Counted from the first letter of the stretch, positions 18,446-26,764 are shown. The stretch: DNA of 64,000 nucleotides from Rossellomorea vietnamensis (GCF_008180415.1 NZ_VTEI01000014.1:1-64000), one strand, 5' to 3'. A program made the numbers and translations. Notes: generated by a model not told the origin, from the sequence alone.

Positions 18446-18771
18446 CCTCTCACCTCCTCCGATAAGCAGAAGCGTTGGTCTTTGCCCATATGATCCTTGT
18501 AATGGATACAGGTTCCTCCCTCTTCCTTATTCTCAATAACTTTAAACACCTGCCCTTCCCTTCTGTATATGTGATTTTCTGCTGCTCCTGAAAAGAGGTC
18601 TTCTTCCAAATGTTCATAAAGTACCCTTGAAGCTCTGAAATCACTTTCCTTTTTCTCAAGATCCACAACCAGATTTATAACAAATGGGATGAAAATCAGC
18701 ATAACCATGAAGATGGAAGAAATGGACAACAGTGCTTCCGCAGTACCATAACCACTCTCACTCTTCAACAT
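18442..18771 (-). CDS. comGE: Competence protein ComGE
   Basis: 109 residues with an N-terminal helix (AEALLSISSIFMVMLIFIPFVINLV). It starts after GGAAGG and overlaps comGD by 14 bases. ComGE is a minor pseudopilus component; the identification rests on order, size and topology because the family diverges quickly. Confidence 0.85.
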   Translation of the reverse strand: MLKSESGYGTAEALLSISSIFMVMLIFIPFVINLVVDLEKKESDFRASRVLYEHLEEDLFSGAAENHIYRREGQVFKVIENKEEGGTCIHYKDHMGKDQRFCLSEEVRG

Positions 18772-19204
18772 TGAACCTTCCTTGCCCAATCTGAAAAGTC
18801 AGCTTGATCTGGTCTTCACCAGCCATATAATAAAGACTTCCAAATTTATCTGTATTACCGTTCTCATATATGAAGATCCTATCTAAAGAGGTATTAGGCA
18901 ATTGTGAAATACCTTCCGGAAGAGCTCTCTCCAGCAGGCTTTTCCCTCTGAAGTCTTTACCGGTATATTTTCCTTGAATTGGATAAAACTGCAGAATGAC
19001 TTTTTCTTTCTTATTGAGAGCATAACTTTGTAAATAGTAAAGGTCTGCTTTCAGCATAGAAACAAAGTTCTTCTTAATAAGAGCATCGCGAAATGGGAGG
19101 AAACTCAATGAGGTGAAAAAGAGAAGAGTAATGGATATCGATAGAACCAAGAGCATTTCAAGCATGGTATACCCGTTTGGTTTTCCCTTCCCTTTATTCT
19201 CCAA
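18758..19204 (-). CDS. comGD: Competence pseudopilin ComGD
   Basis: 148 residues. NGYTMLEMLLVLSISITLLF is a type IV pilin-like N terminus with the Gly-Tyr cleavage site used by ComC peptidase and the key Glu five residues on. I pick TTG at 19204, six bases after GGAGAGG. It overlaps comGC by 11 bases. Confidence 0.9.
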   Translation of the reverse strand: MENKGKGKPNGYTMLEMLLVLSISITLLFFTSLSFLPFRDALIKKNFVSMLKADLYYLQSYALNKKEKVILQFYPIQGKYTGKDFRGKSLLERALPEGISQLPNTSLDRIFIYENGNTDKFGSLYYMAGEDQIKLTFQIGQGRFNVEE

Positions 19205-19502
19205 CGAGGACCTCTCCCTCAGTATTGATCGTAATCGTCCTTCCATCAGGGCACTTTGTATTCTCCGCTTTCAGATACTTCTTATCAACCAGAGCCTGCA
19301 GATCGGCCGGCAGACTTTTTTCTTCCATGCGATAGGCTTCCACCTGTCCTGCCACCATGTTCTGGAATGCCTCACAGCCTTTGCTGTTTATGGATGTCCC
19401 CTGCTTTGTAACATTGGGTATTGTGATGAGCAGGAGGACCGAAATCACCAGGAGGACAATCATCATTTCAATCATCGTAAAGCCTTTTTGGTTCTTCAAC
19501 AT
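19194..19502 (-). CDS. comGC: Major competence pseudopilin ComGC
   Basis: 102 residues, near the 98 of B. subtilis. MLKNQKGFTMIEMMIVLLV has the prepilin site KG-FTMIE and hydrophobic spine; two Cys residues can form the intramolecular disulfide known for ComGC. It forms the pseudopilus shaft that carries DNA to the ComEA receptor. Start at 19502 is nine bases after AAGGAG. It is separated from comGB by a 380-bp repeat-filled gap, unlike the compact operon of B. subtilis. Confidence 0.93.
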   Translation of the reverse strand: MLKNQKGFTMIEMMIVLLVISVLLLITIPNVTKQGTSINSKGCEAFQNMVAGQVEAYRMEEKSLPADLQALVDKKYLKAENTKCPDGRTITINTEGEVLVGE

Positions 19503-19590
19503 ATTCATTAGCTCCTTCATTTGAATTAGTTAATAGTGGTAGATATTCTAACATTAGCTCTCTTGATTATTCGGCGTTTTTTTTTTTAGT

Positions 19591-19845
19591 TGGCGGAGTT
19601 CATGTACCCATACTGGCTGCTTGGGGACATGTTCTTGGATGACTGGCGGAGTTCATGTATCCAAGCCAGCTTCTTGAAGGCATGTTCTCGGATGATTGGC
19701 GGAGTTCATGTATCCATACTGGCTGCTTGGAGACATGTTCTTGGGTGACTGGCGGAGTTCATGTATCCATACTGGCTGCTTGGGGACATGTTCATGGGTC
19801 ATTGGCAAAGTTCATGTACCCAGGCTGGCTCTTTAGAAAAAAAGT
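19591..19845 (+). repeat. Five 53-bp tandem repeats between comGB and comGC
   Basis: Units start at 19591, 19644, 19697, 19750 and 19803 (the last decays after about 30 bp). Each is near TGGCGGAGTTCATGTATCCA-TACTGGCTGCTTGGGGACAT-GTTCTTGGGTGAC. Arms TGGAT and ATCCA flank parts of some units. No reading frame or RNA motif was recognised. This fills the comGB-comGC gap, inside an operon. Confidence 0.9.
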
Positions 19846-19883
19846 TTATAAACGAAGCAAAAAGTTACATTAGCACAAAATAA

Positions 19884-20918
19884 TCACCCTAGTGACTGCA
19901 TCACTTGGAACATCGGCACCATAATAGAGAAATAAATGAGAAGGATAAACACACCTATGAACAAGAAAACAACTGGCTGGATAACCGTCAGCAATTTTTT
20001 GCCGCTGTCCTCAAGGGATTCCATACAGAACTGGCTGTATATGAAAAGCTCCTGGGGTAACTGTCCTCTTCTTTCACCATGTCTGATTACTTCTAAAAAT
20101 CCATCAGTAAACAAACCGAAGAATTCGACTGTTTCAGGGAAACTCTTTCCGATTCTCAAATCCTGAATCATCCGGCCTGCTGCTTCTTTGAACAGCGGCC
20201 TGTATGTCTGGCTCCCCATTTCACTCAAAGCCTGATTAATCGACATCCCGCTGTTTAATAAAAAACTCACTTCACGGGAAAAGAACTGAGTGTACAGCAG
20301 TCTTAAGTATCTTGAAATAAGCGGAATCCGCAGGAGCAGCTCTGCCCTTTTTAAGGGTGTACGAGACTGAAAACGCTGGTAAAACAATGCTCCCCCAAAC
20401 ACTGAAAGGACCAGAAGCAGCAGGAATATAGCTGGAAGACGTTCGACGATAGCGAGGAATATACGCAAGTTATTTTCCGGACTGTATCCCATGGAAGAAT
20501 AAAGGATTTGAAATTGAGGGAAAAGCACGCTTTTGAGAAGGATCATTACACCAATTAATATGAAAATTAATACGAGGGGGTAGGTCAGCACTTTCATTAA
20601 TGCCTCTCTATCTTTTTGCCTGGCATGTAAATACTTACCTGCCTGGATAAGTGTCTCTGCAATTCTCCCATGCATCTCGGCGAAATAAATCTGCGTACAA
20701 ACATGGAGCGGCAAACCGGCAGATTGAAGGACAGCAGAGAGGGATGAGCCATTTTGTAACTGAGACAGCATCTTTTGTTTAATGGCATCTTGCCCCTGAT
20801 AGTGTCCAATGAATACAAATTCGATGGCATCTGTCAGAGAATAGCCATTGGACAAGAGTTCACCCAGACGCTTTAAAAAGGATCCATGATCTTTTATGTT
20901 CCCTTTTTTTCTTTTCAT
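19884..20918 (-). CDS. comGB: Competence membrane platform protein ComGB
   Basis: 344 residues of the GspF/PilC type: two repeated cytoplasmic halves and three membrane helices, the last near the C terminus (VIQPVVFLFIGVFILLIYFSIMVPMF). It anchors the pseudopilus and the ComGA ATPase in the membrane. Conserved FSREVSFLLNSGMSINQAL and FLEVIRHGERRGQLPQEL are family blocks. The start at 20918 follows GGAG and overlaps the comGA stop. Confidence 0.94.
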   Translation of the reverse strand: MKRKKGNIKDHGSFLKRLGELLSNGYSLTDAIEFVFIGHYQGQDAIKQKMLSQLQNGSSLSAVLQSAGLPLHVCTQIYFAEMHGRIAETLIQAGKYLHARQKDREALMKVLTYPLVLIFILIGVMILLKSVLFPQFQILYSSMGYSPENNLRIFLAIVERLPAIFLLLLVLSVFGGALFYQRFQSRTPLKRAELLLRIPLISRYLRLLYTQFFSREVSFLLNSGMSINQALSEMGSQTYRPLFKEAAGRMIQDLRIGKSFPETVEFFGLFTDGFLEVIRHGERRGQLPQELFIYSQFCMESLEDSGKKLLTVIQPVVFLFIGVFILLIYFSIMVPMFQVMQSLG

Positions 20919-21538
20919 TCTATTCTCCACCTGTTCAGCTCACGCTCAGGTATATACCCAAGTGCACAGCCTTTCCGCAGCAAATTTGTCAGAGTGGGAT
21001 AGTGGTAATGAGCAAGTTCTCCTTTCGCTTCTTTCAGCACTTCATTCAAAGCCTTCCCGCTTAAAATCTCATAGATTGCTGCTCTTTTATCACGAGGATT
21101 CCTTGTACACGTCTCGAGGCACGTCTCACCACAGACTGGACAAATCAGGGTGATCAGCCGTTGAGCTGAAACTCCAATAAGGCATTGCTGGATTTCATGC
21201 CACTGAATACCCAGCTCCATCAACCGATAAACCGCTCCCTTTGCATCTTTGGTGTGAAGTGTTGACAAGACTAGGTGACCTGTCAGCGAGGCCCTGATAG
21301 CGACCTCTGCGGTTTCTTCGTCCCGGATCTCCCCTACCATGATGATATCGGGATCATGCCTTAGAATGGCGCGAAGCCCCGAGGAGTATGTGACACCTGC
21401 TTTTTCATTGACCTGGACCTGGACAAGAGAATCATTGAATTTTTCAACTGGATCTTCCAATGTGACGACATTTCTTTGTAAAGCGGACGAGCAATGTTCA
21501 ACAAGGGAATATAAGGTTGTGGTCTTGCCGCTGCCAGT
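20915..21538 (-). pseudogene. comGA: comGA, 3' fragment (interrupted by prophage)
   Basis: The C-terminal 205 residues of the ComGA traffic ATPase, starting inside its Walker A loop at SGKTTTLYSL. It has the Asp box TLEDPVE, Walker B PDIIMVGEIRDEE, the His box GHLVLSTLHTKDA and a Cys cluster CPVCGETC. The frame stays open upstream into prophage DNA as far as an ATG at 21574, but those 14 codons are phage sequence and have no ribosome site. The missing first 153 residues are at 59349-59801. Removing 37,810 bp between the two CCAGT cores rejoins the codons ACT-GGC-AGC in frame into 358 residues, against 356 in B. subtilis. As it stands, no working ComGA can be made. Confidence 0.95.
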
Positions 21539-21558
21539 TGGTAATGTTATGTAGATAC
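21518..21558. other. attL (left prophage junction)
   Basis: The core CCAGT (21534-21538) joins comGA sequence on its left to a phage arm GGTAATGTTATGTAGATAC (21540-21558) on its right. The same core with a mirror-image arm is at the other end. Confidence 0.9.
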
Positions 21559-21575
21559 AACTAAACACATTCATG

Positions 21576-21839
21576 TCAAGACACTCTTAAATCAACATGT
21601 CTTTTACACTTCACGCATTGATAAAGGTTTGGACTTACTTCCTTATGCCTTTTCAGCTTTCTACAGGTCTGGCAGGATAGAGTGACATGTCTTACTGAAA
21701 AATCATTAATCTCCACATCTTCTTCCTGGTCCATGACTTCTTCTGCCTCACCCGCCTCTTCATTATCTGGCCACATAGCAAACAAAAATATGGTACTCAT
21801 TACACCGGTCCCAAAACTCACCCAGTCCATATTAATCAC
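21576..21839 (-). CDS. Small membrane protein with zinc-ribbon-like Cys pairs
   Basis: 87 residues. An N-terminal hydrophobic stretch (WVSFGTGVMSTIFLFAMW) is followed by an acidic linker and two CxxC pairs (CQTC and CVKC) about 20 residues apart, probably a zinc ribbon. It is the last phage gene before attL and points into the comGA 3' piece. Its start overlaps the stop of the next gene by four bases. I do not recognise the family. Confidence 0.6.
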   Translation of the reverse strand: MINMDWVSFGTGVMSTIFLFAMWPDNEEAGEAEEVMDQEEDVEINDFSVRHVTLSCQTCRKLKRHKEVSPNLYQCVKCKRHVDLRVS

Positions 21840-22123
21840 CCCTCATTAAGAATGTACTGCAGCTCCCCTGTGTTGAAATCTTTCACAGGGACAATCTTAT
21901 AGGCTGAATAAACACCATGCTCCTGCTGCAGCTGGAAGACGAGCTCAGGATCGTTTAGGCATTTTTCTACCAGGAGACAGGCCAAGGTAGTTGGTTTCAT
22001 GTTGCAGGCATTGGACAACCTATTCAGTTTGGCACTCATCTTGTTCGTGAGTGAAATGTTTACCCGATTCACTTTCTTATTTCCTAACCCCTTTCCTTCT
22101 ATCATCACATCACCCCCTTCCAA
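21836..22123 (-). CDS. Ribbon-helix-helix-like DNA-binding protein
   Basis: 95 residues; VNRVNISLTNKMSAKLNRLSNACNMKPTTLACLLVEKCLND fits a ribbon-helix-helix fold with a beta strand followed by two helices. The tail is short and mixed. Such proteins repress promoters or bind partition sites. It overlaps the zinc-ribbon gene and follows another small gene of similar type. Confidence 0.6.
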   Translation of the reverse strand: MEGGDVMIEGKGLGNKKVNRVNISLTNKMSAKLNRLSNACNMKPTTLACLLVEKCLNDPELVFQLQQEHGVYSAYKIVPVKDFNTGELQYILNEG

Positions 22124-22188
22124 ATGTCATGACAATTGACAGTGTCAACCGTGTAACAATGTAACAAAAGGGACCTGGGGGAGGGAGG

Positions 22189-22395
22189 TTATAATCTCAA
22201 GGTGATCCCGCCCCCAGCTGTCTTAATTACCTCTTTTTTTTGGAGTGATCGTTGGTGCTCCCTATCTACAAGTGTCTTTAAAAACTGGCTTCCGTTTCGC
22301 TTATCACCATTCGGAAGCTTGGTTACGAAATCATGAAGCGTCTTTTGCTCTGGATCATCAACGTTTAAACAAAGAGACACTTTCTTAATGTTCAT
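22189..22395 (-). CDS. Small hypothetical protein, possibly ribbon-helix-helix
   Basis: 68 residues opening MNIKKVSLCLNVDDPEQKTL and ending in GGGITLRL. GGGAGAGG-type ribosome site upstream (GGGGAGAGGTTG). It heads the leftward three-gene unit next to attL. No firm family. Confidence 0.55.
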   Translation of the reverse strand: MNIKKVSLCLNVDDPEQKTLHDFVTKLPNGDKRNGSQFLKTLVDREHQRSLQKKEVIKTAGGGITLRL

Positions 22396-22525
22396 TTCAA
22401 CCTCTCCCCTACCGTATATTTGCAGTCCACTTCTGAACTACTTAATAAATAGTTATGAGGCGAACAAGACAAATATTCTTTATATGGTATTATTTATAGG
22501 ATGAAATTTAAGGTGGATGGTCTAT

Positions 22526-22741
22526 ATGAAATGGAACTTGGAAGCGATAGTGGAAACTGATGGGGTCAAGTCAATGCATTTCGATAATGCGTACGGAGAT
22601 AAAGTTATATTAGGGCTTAAGCTGATTAAAAGAATTAAATCAGAATTGTCATATGATCGATTTGAGATTATAAAAGTAATGGCCAACGAAGATGATATCA
22701 CTGAAGAGGTGAAGGAACATGACCAAAGAGGACTTGATTGA
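22526..22741 (+). CDS. Small hypothetical cargo protein
   Basis: 71 residues, acidic, no membrane segment, opening MKWNLEAIVETDG. The start follows AAGGTGG. It overlaps the next small gene and both end at a terminator, so they form a two-gene unit on the strand opposite to the lysis genes. No function recognised. Confidence 0.5.
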   Translation: MKWNLEAIVETDGVKSMHFDNAYGDKVILGLKLIKRIKSELSYDRFEIIKVMANEDDITEEVKEHDQRGLD

Positions 22742-22868
22742 AATGATTAAGAAGAGTGAAGTGCCAGCAGACTATATGTATAGATTCATTAACTGTGCTG
22801 AGGAATGTTTTAAAGTCGATTTAGAAATTGATAAGAAATATGAAGAAAAAGCCCCCACGAATGTGTGA
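22719..22868 (+). CDS. Small hypothetical protein (49 residues)
   Basis: Reads MTKEDLIEMIKKSEVP and ends in KYEEKAPTNV; its stop lies within the stem of the terminator. AAGGAAC precedes ATG, and it overlaps the end of the gene before by 23 bases. Probably a real partner gene; function unknown. Confidence 0.45.
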   Translation: MTKEDLIEMIKKSEVPADYMYRFINCAEECFKVDLEIDKKYEEKAPTNV

Positions 22869-22875
22869 GGGCTTT
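22846..22875. terminator. Bidirectional terminator
   Basis: AAAGCCC and GGGCTTT arms with CCAC/GTGTG inner part; it ends the plus-strand pair and the convergent AbrB-like gene. Confidence 0.85.
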
Positions 22876-22879
22876 ACCT

Positions 22880-23161
22880 TTAGTTTGTTACTAACGTTTT
22901 ATGTAGTTCTTGGGTGAGCATTTCTGCACCTTTACGACTTATTATCAGTTCACTATCAGGAAGTTTAATGTTATCATCTGAAACTTCCCCCGTTATAAAG
23001 CAGGCCATGCTGGGTCTATATTTCTGCAGAATCACTTTTTCACCATCGATGTACACTTCTAGAGGATCTTTAATTTCAATTCCGAGAGTTCTACGCAATT
23101 CTCTTGGTATTACAATCCTTCCTAATTCATCTACCTTACGAACGATTCCAGTTGATTTCAA
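22880..23161 (-). CDS. AbrB-family transition regulator
   Basis: 93 residues. The first 50 are an AbrB DNA-binding domain: MKSTGIVRKVDELGRIVIPR then ELRRTLGIEIKDPLEVY. The rest resembles the short AbrB/Abh C-terminal multimer part. It starts in a single-gene unit between two terminators in the lysis end of the prophage. As cargo it could alter host transition-state genes, competence among them, but its targets cannot be read from sequence. Confidence 0.9.
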   Translation of the reverse strand: MKSTGIVRKVDELGRIVIPRELRRTLGIEIKDPLEVYIDGEKVILQKYRPSMACFITGEVSDDNIKLPDSELIISRKGAEMLTQELHKTLVTN

Positions 23162-23261
23162 TGCAAATTCCCCCTTTAACTCGACCTTACATTAATTGTA
23201 ATTTACAGACGGGAAATTTCAACATATTTTTACCAAAATATACAAATAATTTACACCAAAT

Positions 23262-23299
23262 AAAAAAAGCCCCCACTCCATAAGGAATGAGGGCTTTTG
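23262..23299 (-). terminator. Endolysin terminator
   Basis: AAAAGCCC...CTCC/GGA..GGGCTTTT stem followed on the minus strand by TTTTTTTATTT. End of the late transcript. Confidence 0.9.
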
Positions 23300-23301
23300 T
23301 T

Positions 23302-23970
23302 TTATCTGTACACAGGACTTGATGTAATTGAGCTATCTTTATCCCTTGGAGCATAGATGTTCTGGTAACCAAATTGACCAGTTTTAATGGTGTAGACATT
23401 TGGATAAGGATTTCCTTCAATCTTGTAAGACAATCCACCAAATTTAGCAGGTTTTAATGGTACCTTGTGAGCGTTCTCTGTCACCGGCTGCACATCGGTA
23501 GCGTAATGGTTCCATTCTTTCATGTGCTTGTGAAGATTGAGGTATTTATCTCCGTCCAGGTCTTTACCCAAATAAAGAAGTGGATCTACTGCGTTTGACT
23601 TGTTGCTATTCCATTTGCCTTTATGGAGCTCAAAGTGAAGATGCTGACCTGTTGACATCCCGGTATTGCCCATTACACCAAGCACTTGCCCTTGTTTCAC
23701 CCTAGCACCTTCCTCTACTCTCCTGGAACCGCTTTTCAGGTGAGCATAAACTGTTTCATATTCTTGGCCACCAATATTATGCAGCAAGAAAATAACCTCA
23801 CCATAAGAGCTAGAACGATAAGATCGATGAACAACTCCATCAGCTGCCGCTACAATCTCAACAGTGCCACCTTGTGCTAAGTCAATTCCGTTATGCCAGC
23901 GAACTGCCCCCTGCAAAATATCTTTACCAAACGGCGAAGTCAGTCTTCCTTTACATGGATAAATAAACAT
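23302..23970 (-). CDS. Endolysin, M23 metallopeptidase
   Basis: 222 residues. An N-terminal M23 (LytM-like) domain, about residues 1-125, has the zinc ligands H in WHNGIDLA, and the pair in GQHLHFELHKG. M23 enzymes cut peptide cross-links in peptidoglycan. The C-terminal part (residues 140-222) is a probable wall-binding region. There is no signal peptide, so release depends on the holin next to it. Last gene of the late operon. Confidence 0.92.
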   Translation of the reverse strand: MFIYPCKGRLTSPFGKDILQGAVRWHNGIDLAQGGTVEIVAAADGVVHRSYRSSSYGEVIFLLHNIGGQEYETVYAHLKSGSRRVEEGARVKQGQVLGVMGNTGMSTGQHLHFELHKGKWNSNKSNAVDPLLYLGKDLDGDKYLNLHKHMKEWNHYATDVQPVTENAHKVPLKPAKFGGLSYKIEGNPYPNVYTIKTGQFGYQNIYAPRDKDSSITSSPVYR

Positions 23971-23995
23971 TTAACCCTCTCCTTTTTATGAAATG

Positions 23996-24022
23996 AAAAA
24001 GAGCCGCCTATTGGCAGCTCCT
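23996..24022 (-). terminator. Hairpin between holin and endolysin
   Basis: GAGCCGCC/GGCAGCTC stem followed by TTTTTC on the minus strand; may lower endolysin expression relative to the holin. Confidence 0.65.
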
Positions 24023-24269
24023 ATTTCTTAATTAACCCCTGGGCTTGCAGTGCTTTTTTCTGTAACTGTGCATCCTTACTGACAAAGGTGTTTCTCCAAA
24101 TGGCGTAGAGATTAAGCACCAAAGCCACAGCTGCAGCTAACAAAATGACAAACGCATCTATGCTTGTTTGAGTAAACCAGTCAAAGCTTACATCGATAGA
24201 TCCTAAAAACAGCAACATTGCAGACAAAAAGCCTCCAACTAAAGTGAAAATATCCTTTTTCATTCTCAT
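24021..24269 (-). CDS. Phage holin
   Basis: 82 residues with two membrane helices (about 9-29 and 37-60) and a charged tail KKALQAQGLIKK, as in small class II holins of Gram-positive phages. It lies directly before the endolysin. Holins form the membrane lesions that release the lysin. Confidence 0.85.
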   Translation of the reverse strand: MRMKKDIFTLVGGFLSAMLLFLGSIDVSFDWFTQTSIDAFVILLAAAVALVLNLYAIWRNTFVSKDAQLQKKALQAQGLIKK

Positions 24270-24278
24270 TCTTCCTCC

Positions 24279-24560
24279 CTAGTTCTGAATTGCGACATAA
24301 AAAATAGCGATTGCTCCTCCGATGGTTCCGGAGATAATCGCTGTAATTATGGCACCTGTTATTTTCCTTTTGATCCAGGTTGTATTTTCCTCGATATTCC
24401 CCATGGTTTTATTAATCGCAGAGATTTGCTCATCATGCCGAATGGTTGTGCTTTTCAACTCACTGACTTCTTTCTTTAGGTCCTTGATGTCACTTTTCAT
24501 TTCCACGATTTCTTTATCATAATGATTCATCTCAGGTGGCACCTCCACAGTGTTTGACAT
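24279..24560 (-). CDS. XhlA-like holin accessory protein
   Basis: 93 residues: a long coiled coil (KEIVEMKSDIKDLKKEVSEL and on) followed by one C-terminal membrane helix (AIITAIISGTIGGAIAIFYV). This layout is that of XhlA/hemolysin-XhlA proteins of Bacillus prophages, which work with a holin. Start follows GGGGGAG. Confidence 0.85.
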   Translation of the reverse strand: MSNTVEVPPEMNHYDKEIVEMKSDIKDLKKEVSELKSTTIRHDEQISAINKTMGNIEENTTWIKRKITGAIITAIISGTIGGAIAIFYVAIQN

Positions 24561-24617
24561 GATCATCTCCCCCTCTCCCTTTATACATTATTTGGACCAC
24601 CTCCTCTCAAGGCAAAA

Positions 24618-24639
24618 TAAAAAAGCCTTACTGGCTTTC
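24618..24639 (-). terminator. Small terminator hairpin
   Basis: AAAGCC and GGCTTT with a T run on the minus strand, overlapping the end of the 60-residue gene. Probably weak, separating tail from lysis genes. Confidence 0.65.
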
Positions 24640-24810
24640 ATCTATTGGAACCACACTCTTTATATTTATCCTGGAGAAAATGAACTCCCCTATGATTACT
24701 GTGTTTATCTCAGGGCTATTAAGCTGCTCATTTAAAGTTATAGCATCATACTCTTCAATAGCAGCCGTATACTCAGCTCCATCATGTGTTAGAATCTTTA
24801 TTTCCTTCAC
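24628..24810 (-). CDS. Small protein after the tail tip gene
   Basis: 60 residues starting with GTG that overlaps the stop of the tail tip gene (TAGTG). Short phage proteins of this kind often follow tail fibre genes; no domain is visible. Confidence 0.6.
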   Translation of the reverse strand: MKEIKILTHDGAEYTAAIEEYDAITLNEQLNSPEINTVIIGEFIFSRINIKSVVPIDESQ

Positions 24811-26708
24811 TAGAAAGTCCCTCCAATTTGCGATGAGATAAATAATCTTGAAATGATATTTGCATTGATACGCCCTAAACCGTTAGGAGTCAGCGTTACC
24901 TCATGCCAGGCCCCTCGTTCTACCCGGCCGCTGTCATCCTTGGAGAGGTAAGGAATTAAATCGATGTCATTACCTGAAGGCGAATCCCCAAGCACTGTAG
25001 TTCCATCCACTTTTACAGTTACCTTTGACGGTGTGGAAGACAATTCAAATATCCCATGTTTTATTTCGTGAGTATGATCCGGCAATGTTATCTCATGTGA
25101 ATGATTAGGAATCGTTAAATTGTGCGAATGATTAGGAACATTAAATTCATGAGAGTGGGAGGGTATAGTCACACTATGGTTATGAGCAGGTATTGATACA
25201 CTATGGCTATGCCCAAGTTGACCCTCATCAATTAACACTAAATGTTCATGCTGATCATATGGAGCCAATTCTCCACCTATTGGGACACCTGATCTTAAAG
25301 TGACACCGTTAAAACTGACAGCACTACTAGAAACTGTTGTTCCGCCTCCACTGGTACTCGATTGGGTTGTCCCGCCTCCCGAACTAGTTGACTTCGCTAC
25401 TCCCCCTCCTGAGCTTGATGTCGCCGTCGTGCCGCCTCCAGAACTTGTGGACTTAACAGTTGAACCACCGCCCTGAGTAGCCTGAGAATAAGCCCTGAAT
25501 GGCTCTGTTTCATAAGAGAGTGTCATCGTATTAACGTTCACCAAATCGGCAGGAAGATAAAACCTGATGACTGCAGGGTGGTCTTGATCGCAGTTATCCA
25601 CGTAATTGTGGGAGTCAATATTTGTGGCCCCCTGGGCATATGTCTCATTGACTTTTTGCCGGCGCTCCAAATCAGCCTGTGTGGTGCTCAAGTCTTCAAC
25701 GAGATTTCCTATCTCCAGCTGCACGTTGCCGGGATCTCCTTTAATGTCTCGCCTGGACTCTTTCATAATTCTTAGATCAGTGACAGGGAATCCCTCTACT
25801 TCCACCCTCACAACCTTACCTTCTTTTAATTCGTCCAGTTTAGCCCCTGTTATTTTTGATACATCAGCCGCAGATGTTTTCCATGTGACTACTGGCTCTT
25901 TCCATTTCTTAAGTAAAGCTTTTCCATTGGCCATAAGAGAGGCTGCATCTTCAAAGCGCCGGTCTACCCACACAGTTTCAAATAATCCGTTTTCAGCAAT
26001 GGATTCTGCATCTTCGATATAAGGGACACCACCATTAACTGACTCAATTCCCAGTTGATTAACACCTTCACCATAGCCAAGAGGATAGATTCTGTTGAAT
26101 ACACTCAAGGGATTTTCCTCAATCTCAATACCTAAAAGGTTATGTTTCTCTTTAATGCGGCAGGCGGGCTCAGTTTCAGGTTTAATGAGATTGAGAGTCC
26201 AAGGATAAGAAGTGGTGTCAAAGGTCCATCTATAAGGCTCATCAAAAGGTTTTGGAACACTGAAGATTCCCGAAGCAACATTTTCATTTTCCCAAGAATA
26301 GTGAAAGTATCTTACAATCTCGACTTTGCCTCTTTTCCAGTGCTTAACCTTTTGCTGGGCGAGTAAGTAGTCAATGACTTCTATTGTAGATTTGTTGGTC
26401 AGCTGGTGGTATTTGAATAATGTACTGCCGATCAGTGTGGCTAAAACATGTTCCAGTTGAAAGGTTACACTTTTTTGATTCTCGTTTTTAACCGTTTGCT
26501 TGGGGATAACGCGGAATAATCCAATGTAATCTTTATCGTGGGTTATTTCCACATACTTTAGAGCCTGGACCTTATTCACTTTCGGATCGTCCAACGGAAG
26601 TGAAAAGGATGCTGTCCAGATTTCATTGTTTGTTTTTTCATAACCAATTCCATATGCATTTTCCAAAATGGCAGTTACGTTCCTTTCGAGATTTAACGTT
26701 TTAAGCAA
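24810..26708 (-). CDS. Tail tip / minor structural protein with His-rich shaft
   Basis: 632 residues. The first 350 or so match the phage minor structural protein family (Tal-like, tail endopeptidase N-terminal region) that caps the tail below Dit. A Ser/Thr/Gly-rich stretch with repeated SSGGGT (about 413-464) follows. Then residues 498-546 hold at least six HxH motifs spaced seven to eight residues apart (GHSHSV, AHNHSV, SHSHEF, NHSHNL, NHSHEI, DHTHEI). HxH repeats in T4 gp37 bind iron inside a trimeric needle, so a metal-stabilised fibre is likely. The end is a short globular domain. The peptidase role is not proven. Confidence 0.85.
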   Translation of the reverse strand: MLKTLNLERNVTAILENAYGIGYEKTNNEIWTASFSLPLDDPKVNKVQALKYVEITHDKDYIGLFRVIPKQTVKNENQKSVTFQLEHVLATLIGSTLFKYHQLTNKSTIEVIDYLLAQQKVKHWKRGKVEIVRYFHYSWENENVASGIFSVPKPFDEPYRWTFDTTSYPWTLNLIKPETEPACRIKEKHNLLGIEIEENPLSVFNRIYPLGYGEGVNQLGIESVNGGVPYIEDAESIAENGLFETVWVDRRFEDAASLMANGKALLKKWKEPVVTWKTSAADVSKITGAKLDELKEGKVVRVEVEGFPVTDLRIMKESRRDIKGDPGNVQLEIGNLVEDLSTTQADLERRQKVNETYAQGATNIDSHNYVDNCDQDHPAVIRFYLPADLVNVNTMTLSYETEPFRAYSQATQGGGSTVKSTSSGGGTTATSSSGGGVAKSTSSGGGTTQSSTSGGGTTVSSSAVSFNGVTLRSGVPIGGELAPYDQHEHLVLIDEGQLGHSHSVSIPAHNHSVTIPSHSHEFNVPNHSHNLTIPNHSHEITLPDHTHEIKHGIFELSSTPSKVTVKVDGTTVLGDSPSGNDIDLIPYLSKDDSGRVERGAWHEVTLTPNGLGRINANIISRLFISSQIGGTF

Positions 26709-26731
26709 TTAATTTCACCTCATATCTATAC

Positions 26732-26764
26732 AAAAAGACACCCTCTTTTATAAAGGTGTCTCTC
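26732..26764. terminator. Hairpin between tail tip gene and Wzy-like gene
   Basis: AGACACC/GGTGTCT arms with A run before and T-rich run after. It lies upstream of the tail tip gene (minus strand) and may end the preceding transcript. Confidence 0.7.

Noticed and set aside
21534..21574. A separate gene starting MNVFSCIYITLPTGSGK
   Set aside because: Its first codons are phage attachment sequence and it lacks a ribosome site; the rest is the comGA 3' piece.
21836..22395. Toxin-antitoxin pair
   Set aside because: Both look like DNA-binding proteins and no toxin fold is seen in the unit.
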